From DAINPP01 sp036743375 (GTDB taxonomy: Bacteria > Thermotogota > Thermotogae > MWEM01): a stretch of DNA of 64,000 nucleotides. Below are positions 50,950-59,789 of this stretch, piece after piece. Each line of letters opens with the position of its first letter. Within the stretch, counting starts at the first letter, position 1. A model generated the notes under the pieces. That model was not told where the DNA came from, made no database searches, and saw only the letters and a program-made list of their open reading frames with translations. Made by a program: the position numbers and the translations under genes. The stretch spans positions 1-64,000 of the forward strand of contig DAINPP010000011.1 in assembly GCA_036743375.1 (NCBI GenBank), given 5' to 3'.

Positions 50950-51971
50950 GGCTTACGAGAAATTCCTGGATACTGATTGCCTCTTTTGCCGTTCTTGTGA
51001 TCATTTTGATCACGACTGCCGTTCTGAGGGATACCGAGGAATATGTGTCGAAAGTGGAGATTGCGTTAGGTACGACGGTCAGAGTCGTCATAGCTTCCGA
51101 TAAGAATCCGGCGCTGATCATCGAGTCGGTATTGAGGGAATTCAGGCGGATAGAGGAGAAATTCTCCGTCAACCTGGCAGATAGCGAAATCAGCCGGATC
51201 AACGGAAACAACGGGCAGCCTTATGAGATGGACGAGGAGATGGCCTTTGTCATCGAAAGGGCACTGACGATTGCAAAGGCGACAAACGGGGCTTTTGATC
51301 CAGCTCTCGGAAATCTGATCAACCTCTGGGGCTTTGATAAGATAGGAGATGTAGATTTTAAGGGTCGTGTTCCTTCCGACGATGCGATACTGGCGGCTGT
51401 TGCCTCATCGGGTTATGAAAACGTTGAGGTGAACGGGGTCTATATCACGCTTAACAACGGGGTCAAACTTGATCTTGGTGGAATCGTCAAGGGGTATGCC
51501 ATTGATCGCGGGATCGCGATTGCACAGGAGATGGATCCCAAGGCGACCGGCTATATCGATGCCGGACGGGACATCGGAATCATCGGTCCCAAATTCAGTT
51601 CAGATTCATGGTCGATTGGTGTCCAGCATCCGCGAAGTGATAATCCGGGGGAATATCTGGATGTAGTCTACCTTGAAAAGGGTTCGATCGTAACCTCCGG
51701 GGATTATGAAAGGTTCTTTATCATCGATGGAGTAAGGTATCATCACATCATCAATCCGAAAACGGGCTATCCCGTCGTGAAAACCGTCTCAGCAACCGTC
51801 ATTTCTTCTACGGCAATGGACGCGGATGCGCTTTCGACGGCCGCATTTGTGCTTGGTGGAGAATTTGCATCGGTGATTCTGCCTTCCCTTGGAGGACAGG
51901 GTCTGTTTGTGAATGATGAGATGGAGCAGTTTACAACCGAAGGCTGGTCCTTTTTCACGGAAAAGAGATAA
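50946..51971 (+). CDS. apbE: FAD:protein FMN transferase
   Basis: A 341-residue membrane-anchored (helix at about 8-27) flavinyltransferase that attaches FMN to a Thr or Ser of exported redox proteins. Visible marks are LGTTVRVVI, NGAFDPALGNLINLWGF, LDLGGIVKGYAID, YIDAGRDIG (usually AGGD/AGGN, here AGRD) and HHIINPKTGYPV. It is coupled to the upstream radical SAM gene and followed by NusG II and Gx transporter genes, a known neighbourhood of ApbE. Confidence 0.92.
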   Translation: MRLTRNSWILIASFAVLVIILITTAVLRDTEEYVSKVEIALGTTVRVVIASDKNPALIIESVLREFRRIEEKFSVNLADSEISRINGNNGQPYEMDEEMAFVIERALTIAKATNGAFDPALGNLINLWGFDKIGDVDFKGRVPSDDAILAAVASSGYENVEVNGVYITLNNGVKLDLGGIVKGYAIDRGIAIAQEMDPKATGYIDAGRDIGIIGPKFSSDSWSIGVQHPRSDNPGEYLDVVYLEKGSIVTSGDYERFFIIDGVRYHHIINPKTGYPVVKTVSATVISSTAMDADALSTAAFVLGGEFASVILPSLGGQGLFVNDEMEQFTTEGWSFFTEKR

Positions 51972-51973
51972 CG

Positions 51974-52378
51974 ATGAATGAAAGGCAAAATGAACCGGTT
52001 CTGTTCAGAAAAAAGGATGTCCTCGTCTATTCGGTCCTTGCCGTTTTTTTTCTGAGTCTTCTTTTTTTGGTTTCACATATCAACGGAGGCCGGGGGTCAA
52101 ATGTCCTTGTCCAGATAAACGGAGAGGCTTGTTATCGTTTTTCCATCCTGGATTCAGGAGTCTATCCAATAGCGTATGAAGGGAAACATCTGATGGATCT
52201 CGTGATAGATCGGGAAGATGTTTATATAAGAGATTCCGAATGTCCCCTGCATCTCTGTGAAAGGGATCATTTGAACGATTCAGGAGTCCTCGTGTGTGTC
52301 CCTCAGAAGGTTCTGGTCACCTTTGATGATGAAAAAGTCGTGGACAGGGAAAAAGAGGTTGACCTCGTTACAAGATAA
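51974..52378 (+). CDS. NusG domain II-containing membrane protein
   Basis: A 134-residue protein with one N-terminal helix (KDVLVYSVLAVFFLSLLFLV) and an extracytoplasmic NusG domain II-like part. This contains the family's Cys pattern CPLHLCERD...VLVCVP. Despite the name it is not the transcription factor NusG. It sits two bases after apbE. In clusters with ApbE it is thought to take part in flavin-linked extracytoplasmic redox, which is an inference from context. Confidence 0.85.
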   Translation: MNERQNEPVLFRKKDVLVYSVLAVFFLSLLFLVSHINGGRGSNVLVQINGEACYRFSILDSGVYPIAYEGKHLMDLVIDREDVYIRDSECPLHLCERDHLNDSGVLVCVPQKVLVTFDDEKVVDREKEVDLVTR

Positions 52379-52387
52379 AGTGAACAG

Positions 52388-52918
52388 GTGATGAAGATAG
52401 AAAATTCCATTGCAAAAAAATCCTCGAAGATAACTTTTCTGGCCATACTGACAGCTCTCGCAATCATCATTAACATCTTTGAGTACATGATACCACCTCC
52501 AATACCGGTAGGTGGATTTAAATGGGGTTTTTCAAACTTTATTCTGCTGATGACGTTCTATCTGTTTGGAATCAGAGAGGCTTTCATCGTAGGCCTTCTT
52601 AAGGTTCTTGTGGCTTCCTTTTTCAGTGGAAGATTTCTCTCTCCGGGATTCTTTCTCGGGCTTGGCGGGACGTTGAGTTCCCTGACGCTGATGTCTTTTC
52701 TGTTCAGAAGGAGATTTGGCCTGATGGCTGTGAGTGTCAGCGGGGCCTTTGCGAGTAATCTCACTCAGTTGTTGCTCTCGGCACTGTTGTTTGTAGGCTC
52801 TTTCAGGGTGTTTTATCTCGGCGTCTACGTGATGATTCTGGGAACGATTACCGGTGTATTAAATGCAGTTATGACTTATGGAGGCATTTTATGGTTGAAA
52901 AAGATACGTATAATTTGA
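52388..52918 (+). CDS. Gx transporter family protein (heptaprenyl diphosphate synthase component I-like)
   Basis: A 176-residue integral membrane protein with about five helices and ECF S-component-like features (PPPIPVGGFKWGFSNFILLMTFYLFGIREAF; SFFSGRFLSPGFFLGLGGT). Annotated families of this type are called Hpre_diP_synt_I or Gx transporter and often accompany apbE. GTG 52388 or ATG 52391 is the start; the ribosome site is weak. It overlaps maf by 28 bases. Confidence 0.83.
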   Translation: MMKIENSIAKKSSKITFLAILTALAIIINIFEYMIPPPIPVGGFKWGFSNFILLMTFYLFGIREAFIVGLLKVLVASFFSGRFLSPGFFLGLGGTLSSLTLMSFLFRRRFGLMAVSVSGAFASNLTQLLLSALLFVGSFRVFYLGVYVMILGTITGVLNAVMTYGGILWLKKIRII

Positions 52919-53523
52919 TACTGGCATCCAACTCTCCGAGGAGAAGAGAACTGATGAATCGGTTTGGGATGCCTTTCAGCTGTGTTTCACACAAACTTGA
53001 AGATGAAAGCATAGCGGATATGGAGAAAAAGCATGAACAGGAGATCGTGGTGGAGATTGCACTGAATAAACTCAGATCCCTTTACGATGATTACAGGGAA
53101 AATGGCGTTGTGATCGTGTCGGCGGACACGATGGTCTTTTTCAACGGAAGAGCCCTTGGCAAGCCGGCAGATGAGGAAGAGGCCTATCGGATGCTGACGG
53201 CGATGTCAGGCGAATGGCATGAGGTCTACACGGGATGCGGTATCTTTATCAGGGCTCATGATGGGAAGGAACATGAGATCAAATTCTGGGAAAAGACACG
53301 GGTCCGATTCAGAAAGGTGCCAAAACAATTTATCAGACAGTATATCGCAGGAGGCAGCCCGCTCGATAAAGCAGGGGCGTATGGAATTCAGGATGAAGGG
53401 GCCTTCATGATCGAAAAAATAGCTGGTGATTATTACAATGTAATGGGTCTTCCCATCGGAAGAATATGGGAATTGTTCCTGGATTTTGAAGTGCTTTCCT
53501 CCGATTTTGGACAGCCCGATTGA
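52891..53523 (+). CDS. maf: Maf-family nucleoside triphosphate pyrophosphatase
   Basis: A 210-residue house-cleaning enzyme that hydrolyses non-canonical or methylated NTPs such as dTTP/UTP. ILASNSPRRRELM at the N-terminus, VIVSADTMVFFNG, LGKPADEEEAYRML and SPLDKAGAYGIQ in the C-terminal half are intact family motifs. Start ATG follows GGAGG six bases upstream. It slightly overlaps the Gx transporter gene and precedes radC, a common order. Confidence 0.93.
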   Translation: MVEKDTYNLILASNSPRRRELMNRFGMPFSCVSHKLEDESIADMEKKHEQEIVVEIALNKLRSLYDDYRENGVVIVSADTMVFFNGRALGKPADEEEAYRMLTAMSGEWHEVYTGCGIFIRAHDGKEHEIKFWEKTRVRFRKVPKQFIRQYIAGGSPLDKAGAYGIQDEGAFMIEKIAGDYYNVMGLPIGRIWELFLDFEVLSSDFGQPD

Positions 53524-53524
53524 T

Positions 53525-54241
53525 ATGCTGCCGAGGGAAAAACTTCTGAAACTCGGTCCTGCTCAGCTGACAGAAAGTGAATTGATCGCCATATTACTGA
53601 GAACTGGGACAAAGGGTCAGAATGTTGTGGATGTCTCTCTGCAGCTCTACGAAGAGATGGGGAATTCCCTTTACAGCCTGCATCAGTCATCCTTTGAAAG
53701 GATCAAGAAGATCAACGGTCTTGGTGAAGTAAAGGCGGTAACCTTAAAGGCCGCATTGGAACTCGGAATGCGTTTGCACAGGGAATTGATCATGCCGGAG
53801 GTGATTAAAAGACCGGCGGATATCTATGCACTCTGTGATGATATGGTGTTCCTGGATCGGGAAATTGTCAGGGTCATTTCTGTAGATTCAAAGTCGAACG
53901 TCATTTCGATAGAGGATATTACGATGGGAACGGTTAATTCGTCTCTCATTCATCCGAGAGAGGTCTTTAAGTCTGCCATCTTACATTCTGCAGTTTCTTT
54001 TGCCCTGGTACACAATCATCCATCCGGAGACCCTTCACCGAGTCAGGCCGACAAAGAGATTACCAAAAGATTAAAAGAATGCGCCAAAATCGTTGGGATT
54101 GATATAATAGATCATGTAATCGTTGGGAAAGGCAGGTTTTTCAGCTTTACCCTCGATAAAGAGTTACAGGGAGGTGAGTCGGATCATGGGAGAAAAGGAT
54201 CAAGGACTCGAGAAGTTGCAGAAACTGAAGATGGAGATTGA
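53525..54241 (+). CDS. radC: RadC family JAMM-domain protein
   Basis: A protein of about 238 residues. LTESELIAILLRTGTKGQNV and the helix-hairpin-helix region KKINGLGEVKAVTLKAALELG are followed by a JAMM metal site VHNHPSGDPSPSQAD. The DNA-repair role first assigned to RadC is doubtful. ATG 53525 lies one base past the maf stop and suits reinitiation. TTG 53486 (adding KCFPPILDSPID) is an alternative. The 3' end overlaps the next gene by 56 bases. Confidence 0.92.
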   Translation: MLPREKLLKLGPAQLTESELIAILLRTGTKGQNVVDVSLQLYEEMGNSLYSLHQSSFERIKKINGLGEVKAVTLKAALELGMRLHRELIMPEVIKRPADIYALCDDMVFLDREIVRVISVDSKSNVISIEDITMGTVNSSLIHPREVFKSAILHSAVSFALVHNHPSGDPSPSQADKEITKRLKECAKIVGIDIIDHVIVGKGRFFSFTLDKELQGGESDHGRKGSRTREVAETEDGD

Positions 54242-55463
54242 AAGGGATATAGAAAAAAAGACCGGTAAGAAGATCATCAAGGACGAACAGAAGAGAAAAC
54301 TAACGCTTTCGGACGATGTCAGGAAGAGGCTGACGGAAAACAAATCGACCGCGGTAAAGCTGGATGATATAAACACGCTGGTGGATATAGAGAAAAAAAT
54401 ATTTGATACCTCTCTCAGTGATCTGAAGGGAATATTCCGAACCAATATAAACAGTGTCAGTAACATCATCGCAAAGGAGAATCTCAAGGGGATCCTTGAG
54501 CTGCTGAATAAAAATGTGACGAAGGCCGATCAGAAATTTGCGCAGATCATACAGACCGGAAAGAAGGATTACGTCTTCTTCAATTATTTCCTGACAAAAA
54601 TCATTGCGGGGATAGATATGAATAACGAATTAAAGGCCTTTTTCAGAAGTTATCCGGATTCTGCCTATCCGTTTCTTGCCATCATCTTTTCCACCATCTT
54701 CAGGACAGGCTCCTATGCCTCTTTAAAAAGTATGCTCACCCTCGTTGAAAAAGACAACAGGGAACCCCTGCTCAGTCTCGTCAGTAATATGATCAGGCAC
54801 AATTTCCATGAGGTGACAAAAAATGTCAGTTCTCTGTACAGACAGAACGAATTCAAGGATTTTCAGAATATAGCCGGAGCCCTTCCCTATCTCGTCAGCG
54901 GAGATGACGAATCCTACAAGCGGTTGCTGGGTGCCTTTGAAAAGAAGGAAAATCATCATTGTTCGAAAATCTATTTTGAATACCTGACAAGAGAGGAAGT
55001 CAATTCGGAAAAGACCTTGAGGCTGTGTCCGACGGGCAAATATATCCTTGCGAGGAAGATGCTGAAGAACGGAAATATTAAGGAGGCAAAGGAGCTGGCA
55101 AAAGACCTTGTCAGATTAAAGGATCCACATGGTATCCTTCTGCAGTCCAGTATTCTTTATGCCAGTGGGGATCAGATCAATGCCTACAGGGTCTGGTTTG
55201 AATTGCTTAAATCATACAGAACCATTCTGATCGGATGGGATTCACATTCCGATACGGAATTCAGGGGTCTCGGTCTCAACAGGAGCTCAAGGAGTCTCAG
55301 GATAGAGGAATATACGATGCCGGATAACGTTGCCGCGTTTAAAATGCAGATAGAGAAGCGGGTGAATATGAGAAACGATTTTGAGATATTCCTGTATCCT
55401 CTCGAAGAGTTGAAAACGCTTTTTACACCCTATCCGTGTCAGCTCTACTATGAGTTAAACTGA
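54186..55463 (+). CDS. Large helical protein of unknown function
   Basis: A 425-residue soluble, helical, Lys-rich protein. The N-terminal 60 residues look like a coiled coil or tail (GLEKLQKLKMEIERDIEKKTGKK). The middle and C-terminal parts resemble degenerate TPR/HEAT units (YILARKMLKNGNIKEAKELAKDLVRLKDPHGILLQSSILYASGDQINAYRVWFELL). No signal peptide or catalytic motif. ATG 54186 follows GGGAGGTGA inside the radC 3' end. Its place between radC and the NadC-like gene suggests a lineage-specific housekeeping gene. Not recognised. Confidence 0.7.
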   Translation: MGEKDQGLEKLQKLKMEIERDIEKKTGKKIIKDEQKRKLTLSDDVRKRLTENKSTAVKLDDINTLVDIEKKIFDTSLSDLKGIFRTNINSVSNIIAKENLKGILELLNKNVTKADQKFAQIIQTGKKDYVFFNYFLTKIIAGIDMNNELKAFFRSYPDSAYPFLAIIFSTIFRTGSYASLKSMLTLVEKDNREPLLSLVSNMIRHNFHEVTKNVSSLYRQNEFKDFQNIAGALPYLVSGDDESYKRLLGAFEKKENHHCSKIYFEYLTREEVNSEKTLRLCPTGKYILARKMLKNGNIKEAKELAKDLVRLKDPHGILLQSSILYASGDQINAYRVWFELLKSYRTILIGWDSHSDTEFRGLGLNRSSRSLRIEEYTMPDNVAAFKMQIEKRVNMRNDFEIFLYPLEELKTLFTPYPCQLYYELN

Positions 55464-55509
55464 TTTTTTCAGTTATTGTGAAAGATTGAAAGTGAAAGAG
55501 GGGATTTAC

Positions 55510-56334
55510 ATGAACCTGATACAACCTATGGAATTGATGATTACAGATAATGAACAGTGGGAATTGAAGGTATATAACCTCGCTCCCGTTGTCTTTTCAG
55601 GCTGCTGTTTCATCGATAATTTGAGTGACAGGTTGAAACTCGAGGTTTCCACGCGATTTTCAGCAGGGGATTTTCTGGCAAATGAGAGTGAGATCTTAAA
55701 ACTCAGGGGAAATCTTGGAAATATTCTAATTGCAAAAGAGGAATATATCAGTCAATTTGCCAATCTGCTCAATATGAGTACCGTGCTGTACAGGTTGAAG
55801 ACCACTATCAATAAAAATGCACCGAATATGAAGATTATTGTCAGAAATGTACCGGAGATCATTTTCAGAAAAGAGTATTTTGTCGATGTCATAGAAGACT
55901 CAGGGTGTATTTACTGGCCGATGTCCATGACGGACGGCATTATTCATAATGCCATGTGGAAACAATTTGTGGATATCAAGGGAGCTGTCGACCTGTATAG
56001 AAAGAAGCTGTATCCGGGGATGCGGCTGATGTTTGAATGTACCAATTTGTCTGATAGTCTCGAGGCGATGAACAGCGGTGCGGATGGGATCATACTCAGA
56101 AATATGAGACCGGATCTTGTGGCCGAGATAACCAAGACACTCAGGGAAAGATTTAAAAAGGTTTACCTGGAATACATCGGAGATGTGAAACTGTCAAACA
56201 TAGAGGGTTATGCGAAGACAGGGGTCGATTCACTTGGCATAGATGACATCACCTCTCTTTTCGGAAAGAGTAATCTGAAGATGGAACTGAAAAAAATCAT
56301 CGCAGAGGAACAGAATGAAACAAATGAAGAATAA
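55510..56334 (+). CDS. Degenerate NadC-like (quinolinate phosphoribosyltransferase fold) protein
   Basis: A 274-residue protein, matching NadC in length. The C-terminal barrel half fits NadC closely: LMFECTNLSDSLEAMNSGADGIILRNMRPD (normally the ...GaDiimLDNm region) and VKLSNIEGYAKTGVDSLGIDDIT. The catalytic stretches are replaced. DTRKT becomes VRNVP, and GGGxxHRxxLxDxxLIKxNH becomes a sequence without the His-Arg and Lys-Asp-Asn-His groups (SGCIYWPMSMTDGIIHNAMWKQF). It is therefore unlikely to make nicotinate mononucleotide. No nadA or nadB is nearby. Start ATG 55510 follows GAGGGG. It overlaps tsaB by 20 bases. Confidence 0.6.
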   Translation: MNLIQPMELMITDNEQWELKVYNLAPVVFSGCCFIDNLSDRLKLEVSTRFSAGDFLANESEILKLRGNLGNILIAKEEYISQFANLLNMSTVLYRLKTTINKNAPNMKIIVRNVPEIIFRKEYFVDVIEDSGCIYWPMSMTDGIIHNAMWKQFVDIKGAVDLYRKKLYPGMRLMFECTNLSDSLEAMNSGADGIILRNMRPDLVAEITKTLRERFKKVYLEYIGDVKLSNIEGYAKTGVDSLGIDDITSLFGKSNLKMELKKIIAEEQNETNEE

Positions 56335-57016
56335 AAAAAATCTTATCGTGTTTATCGACTCTTCAACGAGATGCTTCTACGTTGCCATAAAGGATACACA
56401 GACCAACGCGTGTCAGGTGAAGATCTTTACGCAGAAAGAACTGAAAGGTGAAGCCGTTCTTTCGGTTGTAAAGGGATTGTTCGAAGAATACGGTTATACG
56501 AATGAAAATATAGAAATGCTGTGTACAACATCCGGTCCGGGTTCTCTGACCGGCCTCAGGATCTGTATGAGTACGTTGAAGACCATGGCACAGGTCCTGA
56601 ATCTTCCCATTGTGACGCTGCCGACCTTATTTGCCCTTGAAAAATCATATACGGTGGATGAATTGACCGGTTTTGGCAACGTTTATACCATCCTCATGGC
56701 AAGAAAAAACCATTATTACATAAGAGAAAGGGGTCAGAAAAAGGAGGCCTTTTTGCTGCTTACAACCGAAGAAATCCTCAGGGAAACGGATGTTCGGTCC
56801 TTTTATCTCGTTGAAGGGCAGTCGGCAATCGAGCAGTTTGGTGATAAAAGTCTTATTAAATTCGTCAATATAGAATTGAATCCGGAAAAGATCATGGATT
56901 TGTGTTATGTTGATTTTAAAGCAGGGCACGCACGGAGTTATTTGGAATGTCTTCCCGAATATGGCGGAAAGTCAGTGGCAGAGATAAATTATGAGAAAAG
57001 AAATAAGGAAATATGA
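56315..57016 (+). CDS. tsaB: tRNA threonylcarbamoyladenosine biosynthesis protein TsaB
   Basis: A 233-residue ASKHA-fold protein that supports TsaD in making t6A37 of tRNA. IVFIDSSTRCFYVAI and the diagnostic SGPGSLTGLRI are present, then LPTLFALEKSY. The C-terminal part (VYTILMARKNHYYIRER) is the usual variable lobe. It starts inside the NadC-like gene with AGAGGAA. TsaD and TsaE are not in the window. Confidence 0.9.
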   Translation: MKQMKNKKNLIVFIDSSTRCFYVAIKDTQTNACQVKIFTQKELKGEAVLSVVKGLFEEYGYTNENIEMLCTTSGPGSLTGLRICMSTLKTMAQVLNLPIVTLPTLFALEKSYTVDELTGFGNVYTILMARKNHYYIRERGQKKEAFLLLTTEEILRETDVRSFYLVEGQSAIEQFGDKSLIKFVNIELNPEKIMDLCYVDFKAGHARSYLECLPEYGGKSVAEINYEKRNKEI

Positions 57017-57022
57017 TATAAT
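57014..57022 (+). promoter_or_regulatory. Candidate extended -10 before the Asp23 gene
   Basis: TGA-TATAAT ends 44 bases before the Asp23 gene start and overlaps the tsaB stop codon. No clear -35. Confidence 0.4.
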
Positions 57023-57066
57023 TTTAAACCTTAAAGTGCAGTAAATTAAACAGGGGGAGGTTGTAA

Positions 57067-57399
57067 ATGAAAATTGTAAATCCCTTGGGAGAAATTACAA
57101 TAAATATAAACGTCTTAAAACATCTTGTCTATCAGTCCTTGCTGGAGTGTTATGGTCTGGTGAAAATGGATGATGTGAATCTCATTTCAAAATACCTCGG
57201 CGGTGAAGAAAAGGGTATTCATCTGAAGGATGAAGAGGATGGCATATACATTGACGTTTATCCGGTTGTTTCTTATGGAATGAAAATCGATCAGGTTTCT
57301 TTGAACGTTCAGCAGTATGTGGATTACAAATTTGAAGACATGCTCGGTATCAAACCGATAGAGATCAATGTGCATGTCCTTGGCATAAAACTCGATTAA
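57067..57399 (+). CDS. Asp23/Gls24 family protein
   Basis: A 110-residue YloU-like protein (GEITININVLKHLVYQSLLECYGLV, then KGIHLKDEEDGIYIDVYPVVSYGMKIDQVSLNVQQYVDYKFEDMLGI and INVHVLGIKL). The family is associated with envelope stress and fatty-acid use. It directly precedes the FakA-type gene, the same order as yloU-yloV in Bacillus. RBS AGGGGGAGG. Confidence 0.92.
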   Translation: MKIVNPLGEITININVLKHLVYQSLLECYGLVKMDDVNLISKYLGGEEKGIHLKDEEDGIYIDVYPVVSYGMKIDQVSLNVQQYVDYKFEDMLGIKPIEINVHVLGIKLD

Positions 57400-57432
57400 A
57401 TATTTTCCCTTTGAAAGAAAGAGGTGTTTTAA

Positions 57433-59166
57433 GTGGATAAAGAGCCGTCAAAGATAAATGCCGAATTCCTGAAAAATGGATTCAGGAAGGCAGCTGAAGT
57501 TTTAGTAGCGCATAGAGATGAGCTGAATGCGCTGAATGTTTTTCCGGTACCAGACGGAGATACCGGACATAATATGAGCGCCTGTGTACTGGAAGCATGT
57601 AAGACGCTGGATGGTGTGGAATTTGATTCAATCAAGACCGTGTCGAAGGCGATAAAAGATGGTACCCTTATGGGGGCAAGAGGCAATTCAGGTGTAATTC
57701 TTTCCCAGATATTCAGTGGCTTTTTTGAAGTTGTCATAAAAAATGACAGAATAGATATTCCTATATTTGTAAAAGCGATCAACAGGGCGAATGTGGTTGC
57801 AACGAGTGCCGTCATGAAGCCCGTCAAAGGAACGATACTGACGCTTATCGAAGACCTTGCAAAATATTCCGAAAAACATCAGGATGAATTCATGGATTAC
57901 AAGCATCTTCTGGAAATGCTGACGAAGCGAGCGTTCAGGGTTGTGGAAAAGACGAGGGAGATGATGCCCAAGCTGAAACAGGCAGGGGTCGTTGATGCCG
58001 GAGCAAAAGGACTTGCCTATATTGTTGAGGGTTTTTATAAGTATGCGATGGGTGAAACGGATATCAATCTTGAGAAAAAGGCATCTGGTCCAGAAATGAT
58101 GCCCGAAACGGATATTCTTCCCGAGGAAATAACCTTTCAGTATTGTACGGAGTTTATGGTCAGGCTGTTCAAGGGAGTTGAAGAAAAGGATATCTCCTCC
58201 TTGAAACAGATTTTGGATAAGATGGGAGATTCCATGGTCATCGTTCATAATGAGGATATTCTCAAGGGACACATTCATACCGATCATCCGGGGCTCGTCT
58301 TTGAGCACGCCCTGAACTATGGCGATATCATGAAGGTAAAGGCGGACAACATGAAGGAACAGCATCATGAGGTCCTGTTGAAACGAAATGGCGAAGAAGT
58401 GAAGGAAGAGCAACCGGCGTTTGAAAATGATGATATTGATGAAGAGGTATTTGGCGGCGAGAATTTCAACGATGCGGTTGAAGAGGTTGCCTGCGAAACG
58501 AAGAAATATGCCTTTGTTGCCGTATCACCTGGGGAAGGAATCTCGAAGATATTAAAAGAGATGAAAGTTGACCGCATCGTGTTCGGCGGACAGACGATGA
58601 ATCCTTCTACGGCTGATATTGCCAATGCGATAGATGCCGTAGATGCGGAGACCGTTTTCATCCTGCCGAACAACTCGAATATCATTCTCGCGGCAGAAAC
58701 TGCTGCGAAGATGAGGGACAGTGAAGAAAAACACATCGAAGTCATTCCAACAACGTCTGTTCAGCAGGGGATTGCCTGCCTCATTTCCTATGTAGAAAAT
58801 ACTTCACTTGAAGAAAATATCGACATGATGGAGGCCGCAAAATCGGAGGTTGTTTCTATTTCGGTAACAAGGGCAATCCGGGATTCTGAGATAGAAGAAC
58901 ATAAGATCATTGAAGGGGAGTATCTCTTCTTTGCAGATAAAAAACTCATCAGTCATGTGGCAGAGATGGAAGATTGCCTGTTGGAAGGCTTTGACGGTCT
59001 TGATATGGATGATTATGAAATCATGACCATTTTCTTTGGGAAGGACATCGATGAGGAAACGGTTAATGACCTTTCAGAAAAATTGCGTGAAAAATATGAA
59101 GACATGGAAATCAGTGTCTATGACGGAGGACAGGCCCATTATCCGTTCTATATCTCGTTAGAATGA
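57433..59166 (+). CDS. fakA: DAK2 domain fatty acid kinase (FakA-type)
   Basis: A 577-residue protein with an N-terminal DhaL domain that binds ATP and Mg (NVFPVPDGDTGHNMSACVLEA, MGARGNSGVILSQIFSGF, DAGAKGLAYIVEGF). A middle domain and a C-terminal DegV-like region (RIVFGGQTMNPSTADIANAI, LPNNSNI) follow. FakA phosphorylates fatty acids held by FakB; no FakB is in the window. Start GTG 57433 after AGAGGTG. The product length is standard. Confidence 0.92.
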   Translation: MDKEPSKINAEFLKNGFRKAAEVLVAHRDELNALNVFPVPDGDTGHNMSACVLEACKTLDGVEFDSIKTVSKAIKDGTLMGARGNSGVILSQIFSGFFEVVIKNDRIDIPIFVKAINRANVVATSAVMKPVKGTILTLIEDLAKYSEKHQDEFMDYKHLLEMLTKRAFRVVEKTREMMPKLKQAGVVDAGAKGLAYIVEGFYKYAMGETDINLEKKASGPEMMPETDILPEEITFQYCTEFMVRLFKGVEEKDISSLKQILDKMGDSMVIVHNEDILKGHIHTDHPGLVFEHALNYGDIMKVKADNMKEQHHEVLLKRNGEEVKEEQPAFENDDIDEEVFGGENFNDAVEEVACETKKYAFVAVSPGEGISKILKEMKVDRIVFGGQTMNPSTADIANAIDAVDAETVFILPNNSNIILAAETAAKMRDSEEKHIEVIPTTSVQQGIACLISYVENTSLEENIDMMEAAKSEVVSISVTRAIRDSEIEEHKIIEGEYLFFADKKLISHVAEMEDCLLEGFDGLDMDDYEIMTIFFGKDIDEETVNDLSEKLREKYEDMEISVYDGGQAHYPFYISLE

Positions 59167-59176
59167 GGCGGAGGAC

Positions 59177-59764
59177 TTGAACCGTACTGAAAAAATAGTC
59201 ATTGCAGCTGTGTTAATGGTATTTTTTATGGGGATTATTTTCAGTATAAAAGAGGTTCGAGTCGAAGCGATAAAAAAAGAAAATGTCGAAGAATACGTCT
59301 CAAAAGCGGAGGCTATAAAAAATTCGGTCATCGATCTGAATAAGGCCTCTTCCATGGAGCTACAGTTTCTGAAGGGGATTGGTCCGTCGAAGGCTGATGC
59401 CATCGTTGCTTACAGGGAGGAAAATGGTTTCTTTACTGTGATTGAAGAGATTCTGAATGTTCCGGGTATCGGAGAAAAGACCTTTGAAGGGATAGCCGAC
59501 AAGATTGAGGTTTCTTCCGAAGACTTACCTGAGTATTTTCCTGAAAAGTCCTCTCAGAAAGGCGTCGGAAAGATTAACGTGAATACCGCATCTGTTTCTG
59601 AGTTGGAAAGACTCCCGGGAATCGGAACGGTTAAGGCGGCTGCTATATCGAATCACAGACAGGAAAAAGGCCCGTTCAGAACCTATGAAGATCTCCTTGA
59701 CGTTTCCGGTATCGGAGAAAAGACTCTTGAAAAGATTAGGCCATATATTATCTTAGGGGAATAG
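59177..59764 (+). CDS. Membrane-anchored ComEA-like double helix-hairpin-helix protein
   Basis: A 195-residue protein with one N-terminal helix (IVIAAVLMVFFMGIIFSI) and two helix-hairpin-helix DNA-binding units. Unit one is DLNKASSMELQFLKGIGPSKADAIVAYREENG. Unit two is NVNTASVSELERLPGIGTVKAAAISNHRQEKG. ComEA binds DNA at the cell surface during uptake. Two complete units in one chain is longer than the usual single repeat. Start TTG 59177 after GGCGGAGG. Confidence 0.88.
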   Translation: MNRTEKIVIAAVLMVFFMGIIFSIKEVRVEAIKKENVEEYVSKAEAIKNSVIDLNKASSMELQFLKGIGPSKADAIVAYREENGFFTVIEEILNVPGIGEKTFEGIADKIEVSSEDLPEYFPEKSSQKGVGKINVNTASVSELERLPGIGTVKAAAISNHRQEKGPFRTYEDLLDVSGIGEKTLEKIRPYIILGE

Positions 59765-59789
59765 AAACATCATTTTAGGAGGGCTATAA

